A DNA stretch of 52,759 bases from positions 1-52,759 of the forward strand of contig CAIMUS010000288.1 of the NCBI GenBank assembly GCA_903844665.1, written 5' to 3'. The stretch's first letter is position 1; each line of letters starts with the position of its first letter. Source of the stretch: an uncultured Pseudomonadota bacterium (GTDB lineage: Bacteria; Pseudomonadota; Gammaproteobacteria; Competibacterales; Competibacteraceae). This document shows, one piece after another, positions 34,301 through 43,111 of the stretch. The notes beneath the pieces were generated by a model. That model saw nothing but the letters and a program-made list of their open reading frames with translations, was not told the DNA's origin and made no database searches. Made by a program: the position numbers and the translations under genes.

Positions 34301-34993
34301 CTATCTCTGAAGAAGATTAGTGGTATCAGTATTCATCTTTTGAATATAAATGCTATATCTTTTAAGAGGTTCTGGATTTGAGTTTATTAAAGCTTTTTTA
34401 ATATCAGCAATGATCTCTTTAGATGCTTTTGTTGTAGTTACAATAGATTGCGAAAGATCATTGGCTATAGTCATTTTATCCTTAACAATATCAATTTGTT
34501 CATTGTCCACAATTTTCTTAAGTTGGGCAACTCCAGGTACTTTTGCTAACAAGGGATTATGTATGACATCTTTTACGTTGTCGCGAACTTCTGTGGTCAC
34601 TTGAACATATTTATAAACAGATGTCATAACTTCTGCAACTTCGTTAGCATACTTAAATGCGAGAGCTTGAAGATTATTTGCTAACTCTGTCATTTCAATA
34701 GCTGTGTTTTGTACAGTGTCTATCATATCCTTATTGCTCTTTATATTTTTGTTTAGTTCGCTAAGCTTTTTTATATCTTTAAAATAAAATAGAATAAGAA
34801 CTGGGAATATCAAAAGAATACCAACTCCAGCGAGTAAATATCTCGGCCAATTATCTAAATTGAAAATAGCAGCTATCAGAAGAAATAAGCTACCTACAGT
34901 TAAAAAGGTGAGCCCATAACCTCCAGCTTTATATGCCCTTACAATAGGTGTAGATATACTGTCCGACAACTTCTTTACAGAAACCTCACTCAT
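34301..34993 (-). CDS. Membrane and coiled-coil protein of unknown function (cassette gene)
   Basis: The 230-residue protein has two adjacent membrane helices, about 28-46 (GLTFLTVGSLFLLIAAIF) and 53-71 (YLLAGVGILLIFPVLILFY). A long helical, probably coiled-coil, C-terminal part follows (LSELNKNIKSNKDMIDTVQ, then ANEVAEVMTSVYKYVQV). I know no family name. It is strikingly AT-rich compared with the genes around it, typical of integron cassette cargo from another host. It lies between attC site 3 and the toxin-antitoxin pair. A defence or envelope role is possible but unproven. Confidence 0.65.
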   Translation of the reverse strand: MSEVSVKKLSDSISTPIVRAYKAGGYGLTFLTVGSLFLLIAAIFNLDNWPRYLLAGVGILLIFPVLILFYFKDIKKLSELNKNIKSNKDMIDTVQNTAIEMTELANNLQALAFKYANEVAEVMTSVYKYVQVTTEVRDNVKDVIHNPLLAKVPGVAQLKKIVDNEQIDIVKDKMTIANDLSQSIVTTTKASKEIIADIKKALINSNPEPLKRYSIYIQKMNTDTTNLLQR

Positions 34994-35042
34994 TGCTAGA
35001 CCACCTTGCTTAACAGGTTCAATAAAGAAGGCAATAGTTGTT

Positions 35043-35102
35043 GTCTAACGCTCTAAGCTCAGCCGCCGGCGTAGCACGGTCGGCTGCAGCGTTCAGTTAG
35101 GG
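35043..35102 (-). other. attC recombination site 3
   Basis: The minus strand of this 60-bp site starts CCCTAAC (first base departs from RYYYAAC) and ends GTTAGAC (fits GTTRRRY). Inner arms GCAGCCGACCG and CGGCGGCTGAGCTTAG pair. The spacing to site 2 (1.6 kb) defines the cassette with the membrane protein and VapBC. Confidence 0.82.
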
Positions 35103-35431
35103 CGAACGTGGTTTTCAGAAACTCACCGTTTCCGAACCGCCGCCCTGCCTTGAAACAGAGCACAACGGGGTTCACGTCGCTACCGACCGGGTGCTCTTAT
35201 CGCACCCCACCCGCCGATTTTTACCACCCCAACAGTCGGTCGGGGTGGAGAGAAAAACCCACCCGCCCTAACGATAGGGGATAAGCTGCGAGCGGCAATT
35301 AGAACTTCAAGGTCTACCATGACGCTGAACGGTCCAAAGAATGGGGACCCTTCAATAACCACCTTCCCTGCCGCTCGTCAGCTTGATCCCCTGGTTCTTC
35401 CGCAGCCTGTGGAATTTTATCTTTGAAAAAT
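35103..35431. ncRNA. Structured non-coding segment upstream of attC site 3 (candidate RNA)
   Basis: No coding gene is supported in these 329 bp. A hairpin pairs CCACCCC (35224-35230) with GGGGTGG (35242-35248). A 21-bp stem with two single-base bulges joins 35277-35297 (GGGGATAAGCTGCGAGCGGC) to 35369-35391. Inside it GGTCC and GGACC (near 35331-35349) form a further hairpin. Such nested pairing looks like a folded RNA or a non-coding cassette. Strand and expression are unknown. Confidence 0.4.
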
Positions 35432-35553
35432 TGACAAAATCACAAAAATCCTTAACGAACGGGCGCGGCTACGGTCGCGTACACGCATCAACGCATGTTA
35501 TGCGTGTACGCGACCGTAGCCGCGCACTTTAGCCAATTTTTGTGATTTTGTCA
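35432..35553. repeat. 122-bp bipartite perfect palindrome
   Basis: An outer 18-bp stem pairs 35432-35449 (TGACAAAATCACAAAAAT) perfectly with 35536-35553. An inner 26-bp stem pairs 35463-35488 (starting GCGCGGCTACGGTCGCGT) perfectly with 35500-35525 around an 11-nt loop. Unpaired spacers of 13 and 10 nt separate the two stems. There is no terminal target duplication that I can see. It could be a MITE-like element, a cruciform-forming recombination site or a transcribed hairpin. Confidence 0.85.
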
Positions 35554-36117
35554 TTTTTTTCATTAGCTTATCCATAGGCTGTCGGAAAGAACCAGTGATT
35601 GAACAGTTCTATTTATCTCACCATCATCCCCCGTCACCTGTCAAGCAAAAATTCTCGGTTGACGGTAGCGGGTTGCCTTAAAAAGTTGTTTTTCTGCAAC
35701 AAACCGATGAGATTTTTTTAAATTTTATTCTATATCAATGTCTTAATAAATTTTAATAAAAAGTCACGATTGAGCAAGAACGCCTGCTTCACGACCGTTG
35801 GCTGTCTGTTTATCATTACCTACCGCAAGATAAACAGCTTCCGGATATCATGACATGCTTACCATCCCCCCTAAGCTGGGCCGTCGGTACGACACGTGGC
35901 TGGAGCGCAAGCCCGGTAGGGTACGCAGTGCGTACCTTTTCCGGGCCTTGCCCGGTATGGCGTGTTACCAGTCTTATGCAAGGAATGAGGGTACGCGGTG
36001 CGTACCCTACGCTGGGGTTGATGTGGCGGTATGATAGCCAAGCCCGGTAGGTTGGCCCCAGAATATATCCGACATGCACGACCACGACCTGGAAAATCAT
36101 CAGACAACACTTTGCTT
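35554..36117. other. Intergenic stretch with dispersed repeats
   Basis: No gene is supported. It is AT-rich to about 35800. It then holds a hairpin (CTGTTTATC near 35806 and GATAAACAG near 35829) and a copy of the GTACGCA repeat (35915-35960) with a partial inverted copy (35989-36010). The Rpn-like gene starts after it. Confidence 0.55.
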
Positions 36118-36684
36118 ATGAAGAAGAAATCAAATCGAACGACCGCTGACCTGACCAATCCACATGACAAATTTGTTCGGGAAGTCTGGGCGCGGGAGGA
36201 AGTCGCCTGGGATTTCCTCAGCCGCTATTTACCGCCAGCCATTGCCAGTCGGCTGGCGCCGGGGTCGCTGCGACTGCGGAAGGACTCGTTCATCGATGAT
36301 GCGCTGCGGGAACATCTCTCGGACCTGCTCTATCAGGTGCGTTTGCAAGGCGGCGGTCAAGCGTTGGTCTATGTCTTGCTGGAGCACAAGAGCTATCCTG
36401 ACCCCTGGCTGGAGTGGCAGCTACTGAATTACCTGGTGGAAATCTGGCGGCAGGAACGGCAGCAGAAAAAGCGGCGCTTGACGCCGGTGATTCCGCTGGT
36501 GCTGTACCATGGTCGGCGACGCTGGCGGGTCGTGCCCTTGCGCCGACTGTTCGAGGCGGCTGCAGGGCTGGAGGCTTACATTCCGGTAGTCCACTATGAA
36601 CTCTGTGATGTAGGGCAACTGGCAGACGAAGAATTACAAGGAATCGTTTTATTACACCTGAGCACGCGCACTGATCCGTCATGA
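36118..36684 (+). pseudogene. 3'-truncated Rpn-family (PD-(D/E)XK) recombination-promoting nuclease
   Basis: The 188-codon frame starts at ATG 36118 and contains NPHDKFVREVW, FLSRYLPPAIASRL, LRKDSFIDDALREHLSDLLYQV, LVYVLLEHKSYPDPWLEWQLLNYLVEIWRQ and VIPLVLYHGRRRW. These are the Rpn/transposase_31 core with active-site SDLLY and LLEHKS. Family members run to about 290-330 residues. Here homology breaks off at LADEELQGIVLL and the frame stops four codons after it meets new sequence, its TGA overlapping the pyrC ATG. It is therefore cut by the junction with pyrC. The nuclease core could remain, but I treat it as a broken gene. Confidence 0.75.
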
Positions 36685-37790
36685 AACCTGTGCCTGCCAC
36701 TGCTCCTGTCCGCCTGACGCTACGCCGCCCTGACGACTGGCATCTCCATCTGCGTGACGGCGCCATCCTACGCGCCGTGCTGCCACTGACCGCCGCTGTT
36801 TTCGGACGCGCCATTGTCATGCCCAATCTCAGGCCTCCTGTCACTCATACGGCGCACGCCCGCGCTTATCGCGATGAGATCATGAAGGCCCTTCCAGCCG
36901 GCATGCAGTTTCAACCCTTAATGACAGCTTATCTGACCGATGCGACGGATGCGAAGGATATCGAACATGGGTTCCACGACGGCGTGCTTACCGCCGCCAA
37001 GCTTTATCCCGCCAATGCGACCACCCATTCCGAACTTGGAGTCACCGACATCCGCAAGATTTACCCGGTGCTGGAGCGCATGCAGGCGATGGGCATGCCG
37101 CTCCTGATCCATGGCGAGGTAACAGAGGCCGATGTGGATATTTTCGACCGTGAGAACATCTTTATCGACCGGATACTGACGCCGCTGCTGGCTGCTTTCC
37201 CGGCGCTGAAAATCGTGTTCGAGCATGTCACGACGAGTGACGCCGTGGACTTCGTGAAAGCCCAGGCGGATGACGGCAGGTTGGGCGCCACGATCACGGC
37301 GCATCACCTGTTTCTCAACCGCAGCGATATTTTCAAGGGCGGCCTGCGCCCGCATCATTACTGCCTGCCCGTCGCCAAGCGGGAACGACACCGCCTGGCG
37401 CTGATCGACGCGGCGACCTCGGGGCATGCGGCCTTTTTTCTGGGCACCGACTCGGCGCCACATCCGGTCACGGCCAAGGAAAGCGCCTGTGGCTGCGCCG
37501 GTATTTTTACCGCCGCCACGGCGCTCGACCTCTATGCCGGGATTTTCGACGCGGCGGGTGCGCTCGACCGGTTGGAAGCGTTCGCCAGCCTCAACGGCCC
37601 ACGCTTTTACGGCCTGCCAGCCAACGCCGACTCTATCGTCCTGGAACGAGGCGGGAGCGTCGAGCCGGCGCCGGTGCGGACGGAGGCTGACGACACCATC
37701 CTCTCCTTTACGCCGCCCGGCGGCAGGCTGCATTGGCGCGTCGCGCCCCAAGCGAGCGAGCGGAGCCCCAGGCAGCCGCGTGAACGATAG
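36681..37790 (+). CDS. pyrC: Dihydroorotase
   Basis: The 369-residue class II dihydroorotase has the metal-binding [10 protein letters not shown] (HxH), the carboxylated lysine in TAAKLYPANATTHSE, MPLLIHGEV, IVFEHVTTSDAV, ITAHHLFLNRSD and the catalytic aspartate in FLGTDSAPH. It cyclises carbamoyl aspartate in pyrimidine synthesis. The C-terminus is about 20 residues longer than usual (SERSPRQPRER). Its ATG overlaps the stop of the cut Rpn gene, so its original promoter and leader are gone. A partial, scrambled second copy is at 27875-28247. Confidence 0.95.
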   Translation: MKPVPATAPVRLTLRRPDDWHLHLRDGAILRAVLPLTAAVFGRAIVMPNLRPPVTHTAHARAYRDEIMKALPAGMQFQPLMTAYLTDATDAKDIEHGFHDGVLTAAKLYPANATTHSELGVTDIRKIYPVLERMQAMGMPLLIHGEVTEADVDIFDRENIFIDRILTPLLAAFPALKIVFEHVTTSDAVDFVKAQADDGRLGATITAHHLFLNRSDIFKGGLRPHHYCLPVAKRERHRLALIDAATSGHAAFFLGTDSAPHPVTAKESACGCAGIFTAATALDLYAGIFDAAGALDRLEAFASLNGPRFYGLPANADSIVLERGGSVEPAPVRTEADDTILSFTPPGGRLHWRVAPQASERSPRQPRER

Positions 37791-37835
37791 TAGACAGCCT
37801 ATCCCTCAATGACTTACCTGCCTACGAGAAACCCC

Positions 37836-39047
37836 ATGTCAGAAATCAAAAAAGTCGTGCTGGCCTATTCCGGCGGACTGGATACCTCGGTCATCCTGAA
37901 ATGGCTGCAGGAGACCTATCGGTGCGAAGTCATCACCTTTACCGCCGATATCGGTCAGGCGGAAGATTTGGAGCCGGCGCGCGCCAAGGCCGAGGCGTTG
38001 GGCGTCAAGTCCATCTATATCGAAGATTTGCGGGAGGAATTCGCCCGTGATTTCGTCTTCCCGATGTTTCGCGCCAATGCGATTTACGAAGGCGAATATC
38101 TGTTGGGCACCTCCATCGCCCGTCCGCTGATCGCCAAGCGGCTGGTGGAAATCGCCCACAGCAGCGGCGCCGACGCCATTTCGCACGGCGCCACCGGCAA
38201 GGGTAACGATCAGGTGCGCTTCGAACTGGGCGCCTACGCCCTGATGCCGGGGGTCAAGATCATCGCCCCTTGGCGGGAGTGGGATCTGATGTCCCGTGAA
38301 AAGCTGCTGGCTTATGCCGAGCGACACAGCATTCCGATCGAGAAAAAGCGCGGCAAGAAATCACCCTATTCCATGGACGCCAACCTGCTGCATATTTCCT
38401 ATGAAGGGGTGGTGCTGGAAGACCCCTGGGCCGAACCGGAAGAAGATATGTGGCTGTGGACGGTCCCTCCGGAAAAAGCGCCGGATAAGCCGACCACTAT
38501 CGAATTGGACTACAGTCAGGGCGACATCGTCGCTGTCGATGGCGAGGCCATGAGTCCGGCTCAGGCGATGACCCGGTTAAATCAATTGGGCGCCGAGAAC
38601 GGCATCGGCCGGACGGATATCGTGGAGAACCGTTATGTCGGGATGAAATCGCGGGGTTGCTACGAAACCCCTGGCGGCGCCATCATGTTGCGCGCCCATC
38701 GGGCCATCGAATCGATCACGCTGGACCGGGAAGTGGCGCATCTCAAAGATGAATTGATGCCGCGTTACGCCAGCCTGATTTACAACGGTTACTGGTGGAG
38801 TCCGGAACGCAAGCTGTTGCAGGAATTGATCGACGCCTCCCAGATGCCGGTAAACGGCACCGTGCGGTTGAAGCTGTACAAGGGCAATGTGATGGTGGTG
38901 GGCCGCAAGTCCGACGACAGCCTGTTCGATCAGAATATCGCCACCTTCGAGGAGGACGCCGGCGCCTATAACCAGAAGGACGCGGAAGGCTTTATCAAGC
39001 TGCATGCCTTGCGGCTGCGGATCGCGGCGGGCAAGGGGCGGCGTTAG
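37836..39047 (+). CDS. argG: Argininosuccinate synthase
   Basis: The 403-residue protein begins [20 protein letters not shown] (ATP PP-loop SGGLDTS) and includes [50 protein letters not shown] and [23 protein letters not shown]. It joins citrulline and aspartate in arginine synthesis. The usual length is about 400. Start ATG 37836 (MSEIKK) is preferred over 37809 because it matches the family N-terminus. It is 45 nt downstream of pyrC. The 3' end is duplicated in the remnant at about 28173-28247. Confidence 0.96.
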   Translation: MSEIKKVVLAYSGGLDTSVILKWLQETYRCEVITFTADIGQAEDLEPARAKAEALGVKSIYIEDLREEFARDFVFPMFRANAIYEGEYLLGTSIARPLIAKRLVEIAHSSGADAISHGATGKGNDQVRFELGAYALMPGVKIIAPWREWDLMSREKLLAYAERHSIPIEKKRGKKSPYSMDANLLHISYEGVVLEDPWAEPEEDMWLWTVPPEKAPDKPTTIELDYSQGDIVAVDGEAMSPAQAMTRLNQLGAENGIGRTDIVENRYVGMKSRGCYETPGGAIMLRAHRAIESITLDREVAHLKDELMPRYASLIYNGYWWSPERKLLQELIDASQMPVNGTVRLKLYKGNVMVVGRKSDDSLFDQNIATFEEDAGAYNQKDAEGFIKLHALRLRIAAGKGRR

Positions 39048-39320
39048 CTGCTGGTGTGAGCCGCGGCGTAGCCTGGATGGAGCGAAGCTTGCGAAGCCCA
39101 ATCCAGGTTCCTCCGGCCATGATAATCGTTTCGGTCATAGCAATCTACAGGAGAGCCAGCTTGCCAAAATTGATAGCGATGCAAAGGAGGGTGCTGGCCG
39201 AAACGATAATCACGGCTGAGACTTGGTATAAGGTACGCAGCATACCCATCTGGCTAGCTGGCCACTTGGTTGGCGCCCTTGCATGCGGCGCAATACGCTT
39301 CGCTATTGCGCCCTACGACC
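39048..39320. repeat. Repeat-containing spacer after argG
   Basis: Positions 39065-39116 are the direct copy of the 52-bp repeat seen inverted at 31601-31652. A short repeat resembling GGCGCAATACGCTTCGCTATTGCGCC follows near 39289. No gene is supported; the open frame across it is repeat-encoded. Confidence 0.7.
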
Positions 39321-39842
39321 CTATTTGTTCTCATCATTCGGAATATAGGGTATCAAGCCTTTTTGATAGGCTATTTCCTGCACTTCTCTCGGCGCACTTC
39401 GAGCATCCATGATAAAACCATTAACTGTAATCATCCACGCCAGTGGGTTACTTTCCAATTTACTTGGCAGGCACCAGTTTGGATCGAACTGCGACATTTT
39501 CAGAGCATCACGAACGATTTTCGACTTGGCCTGTCCCGAAGAGACGCTCACACCGAATTTCTGGCATAATTCGGAAGATTGTATGTGAGGTTTCTGACTT
39601 TTGTCAGAAAGAAAATTCACCATACCCATAGCGTGAGTGATACCACAAGCCCAGGTTTTTGCTTCACCACTTACTAAAGGTGAAGGGCGTTTTCGGCACA
39701 GTGCCGCCGTTGCAAATCGAATGAGTTGGGCGTATTCCTTATTCAGATATTTTCCGCAAAACTCATTGGTTATTTTGACAATTTCATCGAACCTGTCCCG
39801 CATTTCCGCCGGGACTGTTTCCGACTTGTTAACCTTCGCCAT
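39321..39842 (-). CDS. DUF6398-family protein
   Basis: The 173-residue protein contains VPAEMRDRFDEIVKITNEFC, ALCRKRPSPLVSGEAKTWACGITHAMGMVNFLSDKSQKPHI, ELCQKFGVSVSSGQAKSKIVRD and FDPNWCLPSKLESNPLAWMITVNGFIMDAR. This fits DUF6398, whose function is unknown; the ELCQKFGVSVSSGQAK part looks like a helix-turn-helix. The family is widespread and often found near mobile DNA. It is a lone gene, convergent with argG and codirectional with acnA. Confidence 0.8.
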   Translation of the reverse strand: MAKVNKSETVPAEMRDRFDEIVKITNEFCGKYLNKEYAQLIRFATAALCRKRPSPLVSGEAKTWACGITHAMGMVNFLSDKSQKPHIQSSELCQKFGVSVSSGQAKSKIVRDALKMSQFDPNWCLPSKLESNPLAWMITVNGFIMDARSAPREVQEIAYQKGLIPYIPNDENK

Positions 39843-39925
39843 TATCTTTACTCCAAAACTTACACCCTCACCCTAACCCTCCCCCACAAGGGGGGAGGGA
39901 GTTTTTATACAGCGTCTAACCCGAC

Positions 39926-42676
39926 CTACGGGGATTCCGCCAAGTCCCTAAGCACATAATGCAAAATCCCGCCATGCCGGTAATACTCCCATTCCTTGGG
40001 CGTATCGATGCGCACCTGCGCCTGGAAGCGGATTTCCCGACCGTCGGGCGCCGTGGCCACCATGATAACCCGTTTGGCGCCCGGCTCCAGTCCCTCGATG
40101 ACATAACTCTCTCTGCCGGTCAGTTCCAGCATCTTGCGATCTTCGCCTTCCCGGAACTGCAAGGGCAGGACGCCCATGCCGACCAGATTGGAACGATGGA
40201 TGCGCTCGTAGCTCTCGGCAAGCACCGCCCGCACGCCCAGCAGGCGCGTGCCCTTGGCGGCCCAGTCACGGCTGGAGCCGGCGCCGTATTCCTTGCCGGC
40301 GATCACCAGCAGCGGTACGCCTTCTTCCTGATAACGCATGGCGGCATCGTAGATAAACATCTGCACCTCGGATGGCTGGTGCCGGGTCCAGCCGCCCTCG
40401 GCGCCGGGCGCCAGTTCGTTGCGCAGCCGGACATTGGCGAAGGTGCCACGCACCATCACCTCGTGATTGCCGCGGCGGGAGCCATAGGAGTTGAAATCCT
40501 GCGGACTGACACCCTGCTCCAACAAATAACGCCCCGCCGGGCTGTCCACCTTGATGGCGCCCGCCGGGGAGATATGATCGGTGGTGATAGAATCGCCGAG
40601 CACGGCCAGCACCCGGGCGCCGCGGACAGGCTGGATCTCCTCCGGCTCGCGGCTCATGCCGATAAAGTAGGGCGGATGCTGGATATAGGTGGAATCGCGG
40701 CGCCAGTGGTAGCGATTCCCTGCCGGCGCCGGCAGGGCGGCCCAGCGCTCGTCGCCCTGAAATACCCTGGCATAATTCTTCAGAAACATCTCCTGGGTCA
40801 GGGCGCCCAGCACCGTCAGTTGAATCTCGTGCTGCGAGGGCCAGATGTCCTTGAGAAAGACCGCCTGCCCCTGGGGATCGAGACCCAAAGGCTCCCGCTC
40901 CAGTTCGACAGTCATCGTGCCCGCCAGGGCGTAGGCCACCACCAGCGGCGGCGAGGCGAGGAAATTCATCCTGACTTCGGGATGGATCCGGCCTTCGAAA
41001 TTGCGATTGCCCGACAGCACTGCCGCTACCGCCAGTTCACCGGCGTGAATGGCCTGACTGATGGGTTCGGGCAGGGGACCGGAATTGCCGATGCAGGTGG
41101 TGCAGCCGTAGCCCACCACATTGAAGCCCAGCTCCTCCAGCGCCGGCAGCAGGCCGGCTTCCCGCAGATAGTCGGTCACCACCCGCGAGCCCGGCGCCAG
41201 CGAGGTCTTGACCCAGGGTTTTACCCGCAGGCCACGGGCGATGGCCTTGCGGGCCAGCAGGCCGGCCGCCATGATCACGCTGGGATTCGAGGTATTGGTG
41301 CAACTGGTGATGGCGGCGATGACCACAGCGCCATCCTGTAACAGGAACCCGGCATCGTGGTAACGCACCGGCACGCCGCCGCCATGCTGCGATTCCTCCG
41401 CCCCGATCGCCGTGGTTCCGCCTTCATCTTCCAGGCGCGCAATGTCCTGCCGCCTGGTCGGTTTTCCTTCCCGTTCCTCCTGAAATCGATGCAGATATTC
41501 CTCTGTAACTGGTTTTACGCGCTGTAATTCGATCCGATCCTGCGGCCGTCTGGGTCCCGCCAGGCTGGGCACCACGGCGCCCAGCTCCAGCTCCAGCACT
41601 GCACTGTACTCGGCCACGGGCGTGTTTTCATCGTGGAACAGGCCCTGGGCGCGGGCGTAGGTTTCCACCAGAGTGATATGATCGTCGTCACGGCCGGTCA
41701 GGCGCAGATAGCTCAGCGTTTCCCGGTCGATGGGAAAGATGCCGCAGGTGGCGCCGTATTCCGGCGCCATGTTGGCGATGGTGGCGCGATCCGCCAACGG
41801 CAGATTCGCCAGCCCCGGACCGAAAAATTCCACGAATTTGCCGACCACTCCGTGGGCCCGCAGCAACTGGGTGACGGTCAGCACCAGATCGGTGGCGGTA
41901 ACGCCTTCGACCAGGCCGCCGGTCAGCCGGAAACCGACGACCTCGGGAATCAGCATCGTGATCGGCTGGCCCAACATGGCCGCCTCGGCCTCGATACCGC
42001 CCACGCCCCAGCCCAGCACGCCCAGACCGTTGATCATGGTGGTATGGGAGTCGGTGCCTACCACCGTATCGGGACAGGCGTACCAGACGCCGTTGTTCTC
42101 CCCGCCGCACACCACCCGCGCCAGATATTCCAGATTGACCTGATGCACGATACCGGTCTGGGGCGGCACCACCTGGAAATTGGCGAACGCCTGTTGTCCC
42201 CAGCGCAAAAAAGCATAGCGCTCCTGGTTTCGGGTAAACTCCAGTTCGGTATTCTGCCGCAGGGCCTCCCGATCGCCGAAATAGTCCACCATCACCGAAT
42301 GGTCGATCACGAGTTCGACGGGAACCAGGGGATTGATGCGTCCGGGATCGCCGCCCAATTCACTCATGGCGTCGCGCATGGCGGCCAGATCGACCACCGC
42401 CGGAACCCCGGTGAAATCCTGCAGCACCACCCGGCCGGGGGTGAAGGCGATTTCTCTGACGACAGGCTGCCGGGGGTCGTACCGGGTCAGGGCCAGAATA
42501 TCGTCCCTGCTGACATTGACGCCGTCTTCGCAGCGCAGCAAATTTTCCAACAGAATTTTCAAGCAATAGGGCAGGCGCTTGAGATCGCCATATCCTTTCA
42601 AAGCGCTCAGGCGATAGATTTCATAGTGTTTACCCTTGAAAATCAGAGGGGAGCAGGCCTGGAAGCTATCTTTCAT
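39926..42676 (-). CDS. acnA: Aconitate hydratase A
   Basis: The 916-residue protein is an AcnA/IRP-type aconitase. N-terminal [18 protein letters not shown] and [44 protein letters not shown], the cluster cysteines in [15 protein letters not shown] and [20 protein letters not shown], and the swivel-domain [20 protein letters not shown]-like segment ([19 protein letters not shown]) are all present. It interconverts citrate and isocitrate with a [4Fe-4S] cluster. AcnA is the more oxidant-stable type. No other TCA gene lies next to it. Confidence 0.96.
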   Translation of the reverse strand: MKDSFQACSPLIFKGKHYEIYRLSALKGYGDLKRLPYCLKILLENLLRCEDGVNVSRDDILALTRYDPRQPVVREIAFTPGRVVLQDFTGVPAVVDLAAMRDAMSELGGDPGRINPLVPVELVIDHSVMVDYFGDREALRQNTELEFTRNQERYAFLRWGQQAFANFQVVPPQTGIVHQVNLEYLARVVCGGENNGVWYACPDTVVGTDSHTTMINGLGVLGWGVGGIEAEAAMLGQPITMLIPEVVGFRLTGGLVEGVTATDLVLTVTQLLRAHGVVGKFVEFFGPGLANLPLADRATIANMAPEYGATCGIFPIDRETLSYLRLTGRDDDHITLVETYARAQGLFHDENTPVAEYSAVLELELGAVVPSLAGPRRPQDRIELQRVKPVTEEYLHRFQEEREGKPTRRQDIARLEDEGGTTAIGAEESQHGGGVPVRYHDAGFLLQDGAVVIAAITSCTNTSNPSVIMAAGLLARKAIARGLRVKPWVKTSLAPGSRVVTDYLREAGLLPALEELGFNVVGYGCTTCIGNSGPLPEPISQAIHAGELAVAAVLSGNRNFEGRIHPEVRMNFLASPPLVVAYALAGTMTVELEREPLGLDPQGQAVFLKDIWPSQHEIQLTVLGALTQEMFLKNYARVFQGDERWAALPAPAGNRYHWRRDSTYIQHPPYFIGMSREPEEIQPVRGARVLAVLGDSITTDHISPAGAIKVDSPAGRYLLEQGVSPQDFNSYGSRRGNHEVMVRGTFANVRLRNELAPGAEGGWTRHQPSEVQMFIYDAAMRYQEEGVPLLVIAGKEYGAGSSRDWAAKGTRLLGVRAVLAESYERIHRSNLVGMGVLPLQFREGEDRKMLELTGRESYVIEGLEPGAKRVIMVATAPDGREIRFQAQVRIDTPKEWEYYRHGGILHYVLRDLAESP

Positions 42677-43111
42677 GAGGTTTTCCCGCTTGAAATACGA
42701 CTATGGATTGGACAGGTGGAAATGTTAAAACTCACCGTACATTCCATAATCCTAGCACGCCGGGCCGCCAAGTGCGGATGGGGAAGGACGGACGACTTCA
42801 ACGATAAGTACAGCAACCAGTGCTAGAGTGTTGCTGACCGTGGGGTAGGGTTGGTAAGTAGACTCACTGGATCACCCCGGTGAGTCTACTGAAAAAGGGG
42901 GGGACAAGGGGAATTTAGTGGCCACGGCAACCATTGTTCGCGGATGTTCTGCCGCTCGGTCGACACCAGCAACACGTTCGCCAGTTCGACACGTGTTGGG
43001 AGCCTCGGGAAGGACTACAGCGTACGTCGTCGCGATCAACCGCGCCGGCACCATCACGCGCCTGCGCGTGATGTACGCGTAAACTCCAACCGTAAGCGTT
43101 GCGCAGCACCG
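42677..43111. other. Intergenic stretch between acnA and cld with a hairpin
   Basis: It contains a strong inverted repeat: AGTAGACTCACTGG (42857-42870) pairs with 42877-42890 at 13 of 14 positions around a 6-nt loop. A small CAGCAAC/GTTGCTG palindrome lies near 42812-42837. The open frames across 42872-43115 have no recognisable product. The hairpin may end transcription of the respiratory island or mark its left edge. Confidence 0.55.

Noticed and set aside
35180-35362. 60-residue minus-strand open frame in the structured segment
   Set aside because: It crosses the paired stems and has repeat-like Gly/Pro/Arg composition; RNA or non-coding cassette is more likely.
35432-35553. Retron msr-msd or a simple rho-independent terminator
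   Set aside because: No reverse transcriptase gene is in the window, there is no msr-like region between outer and inner stems, and the double-stem size is wrong for a terminator.
39056-39412. 118-residue plus-strand open frame after argG
   Set aside because: Its first part is the 52-bp dispersed repeat, and the rest has no family and overlaps the DUF6398 gene end.
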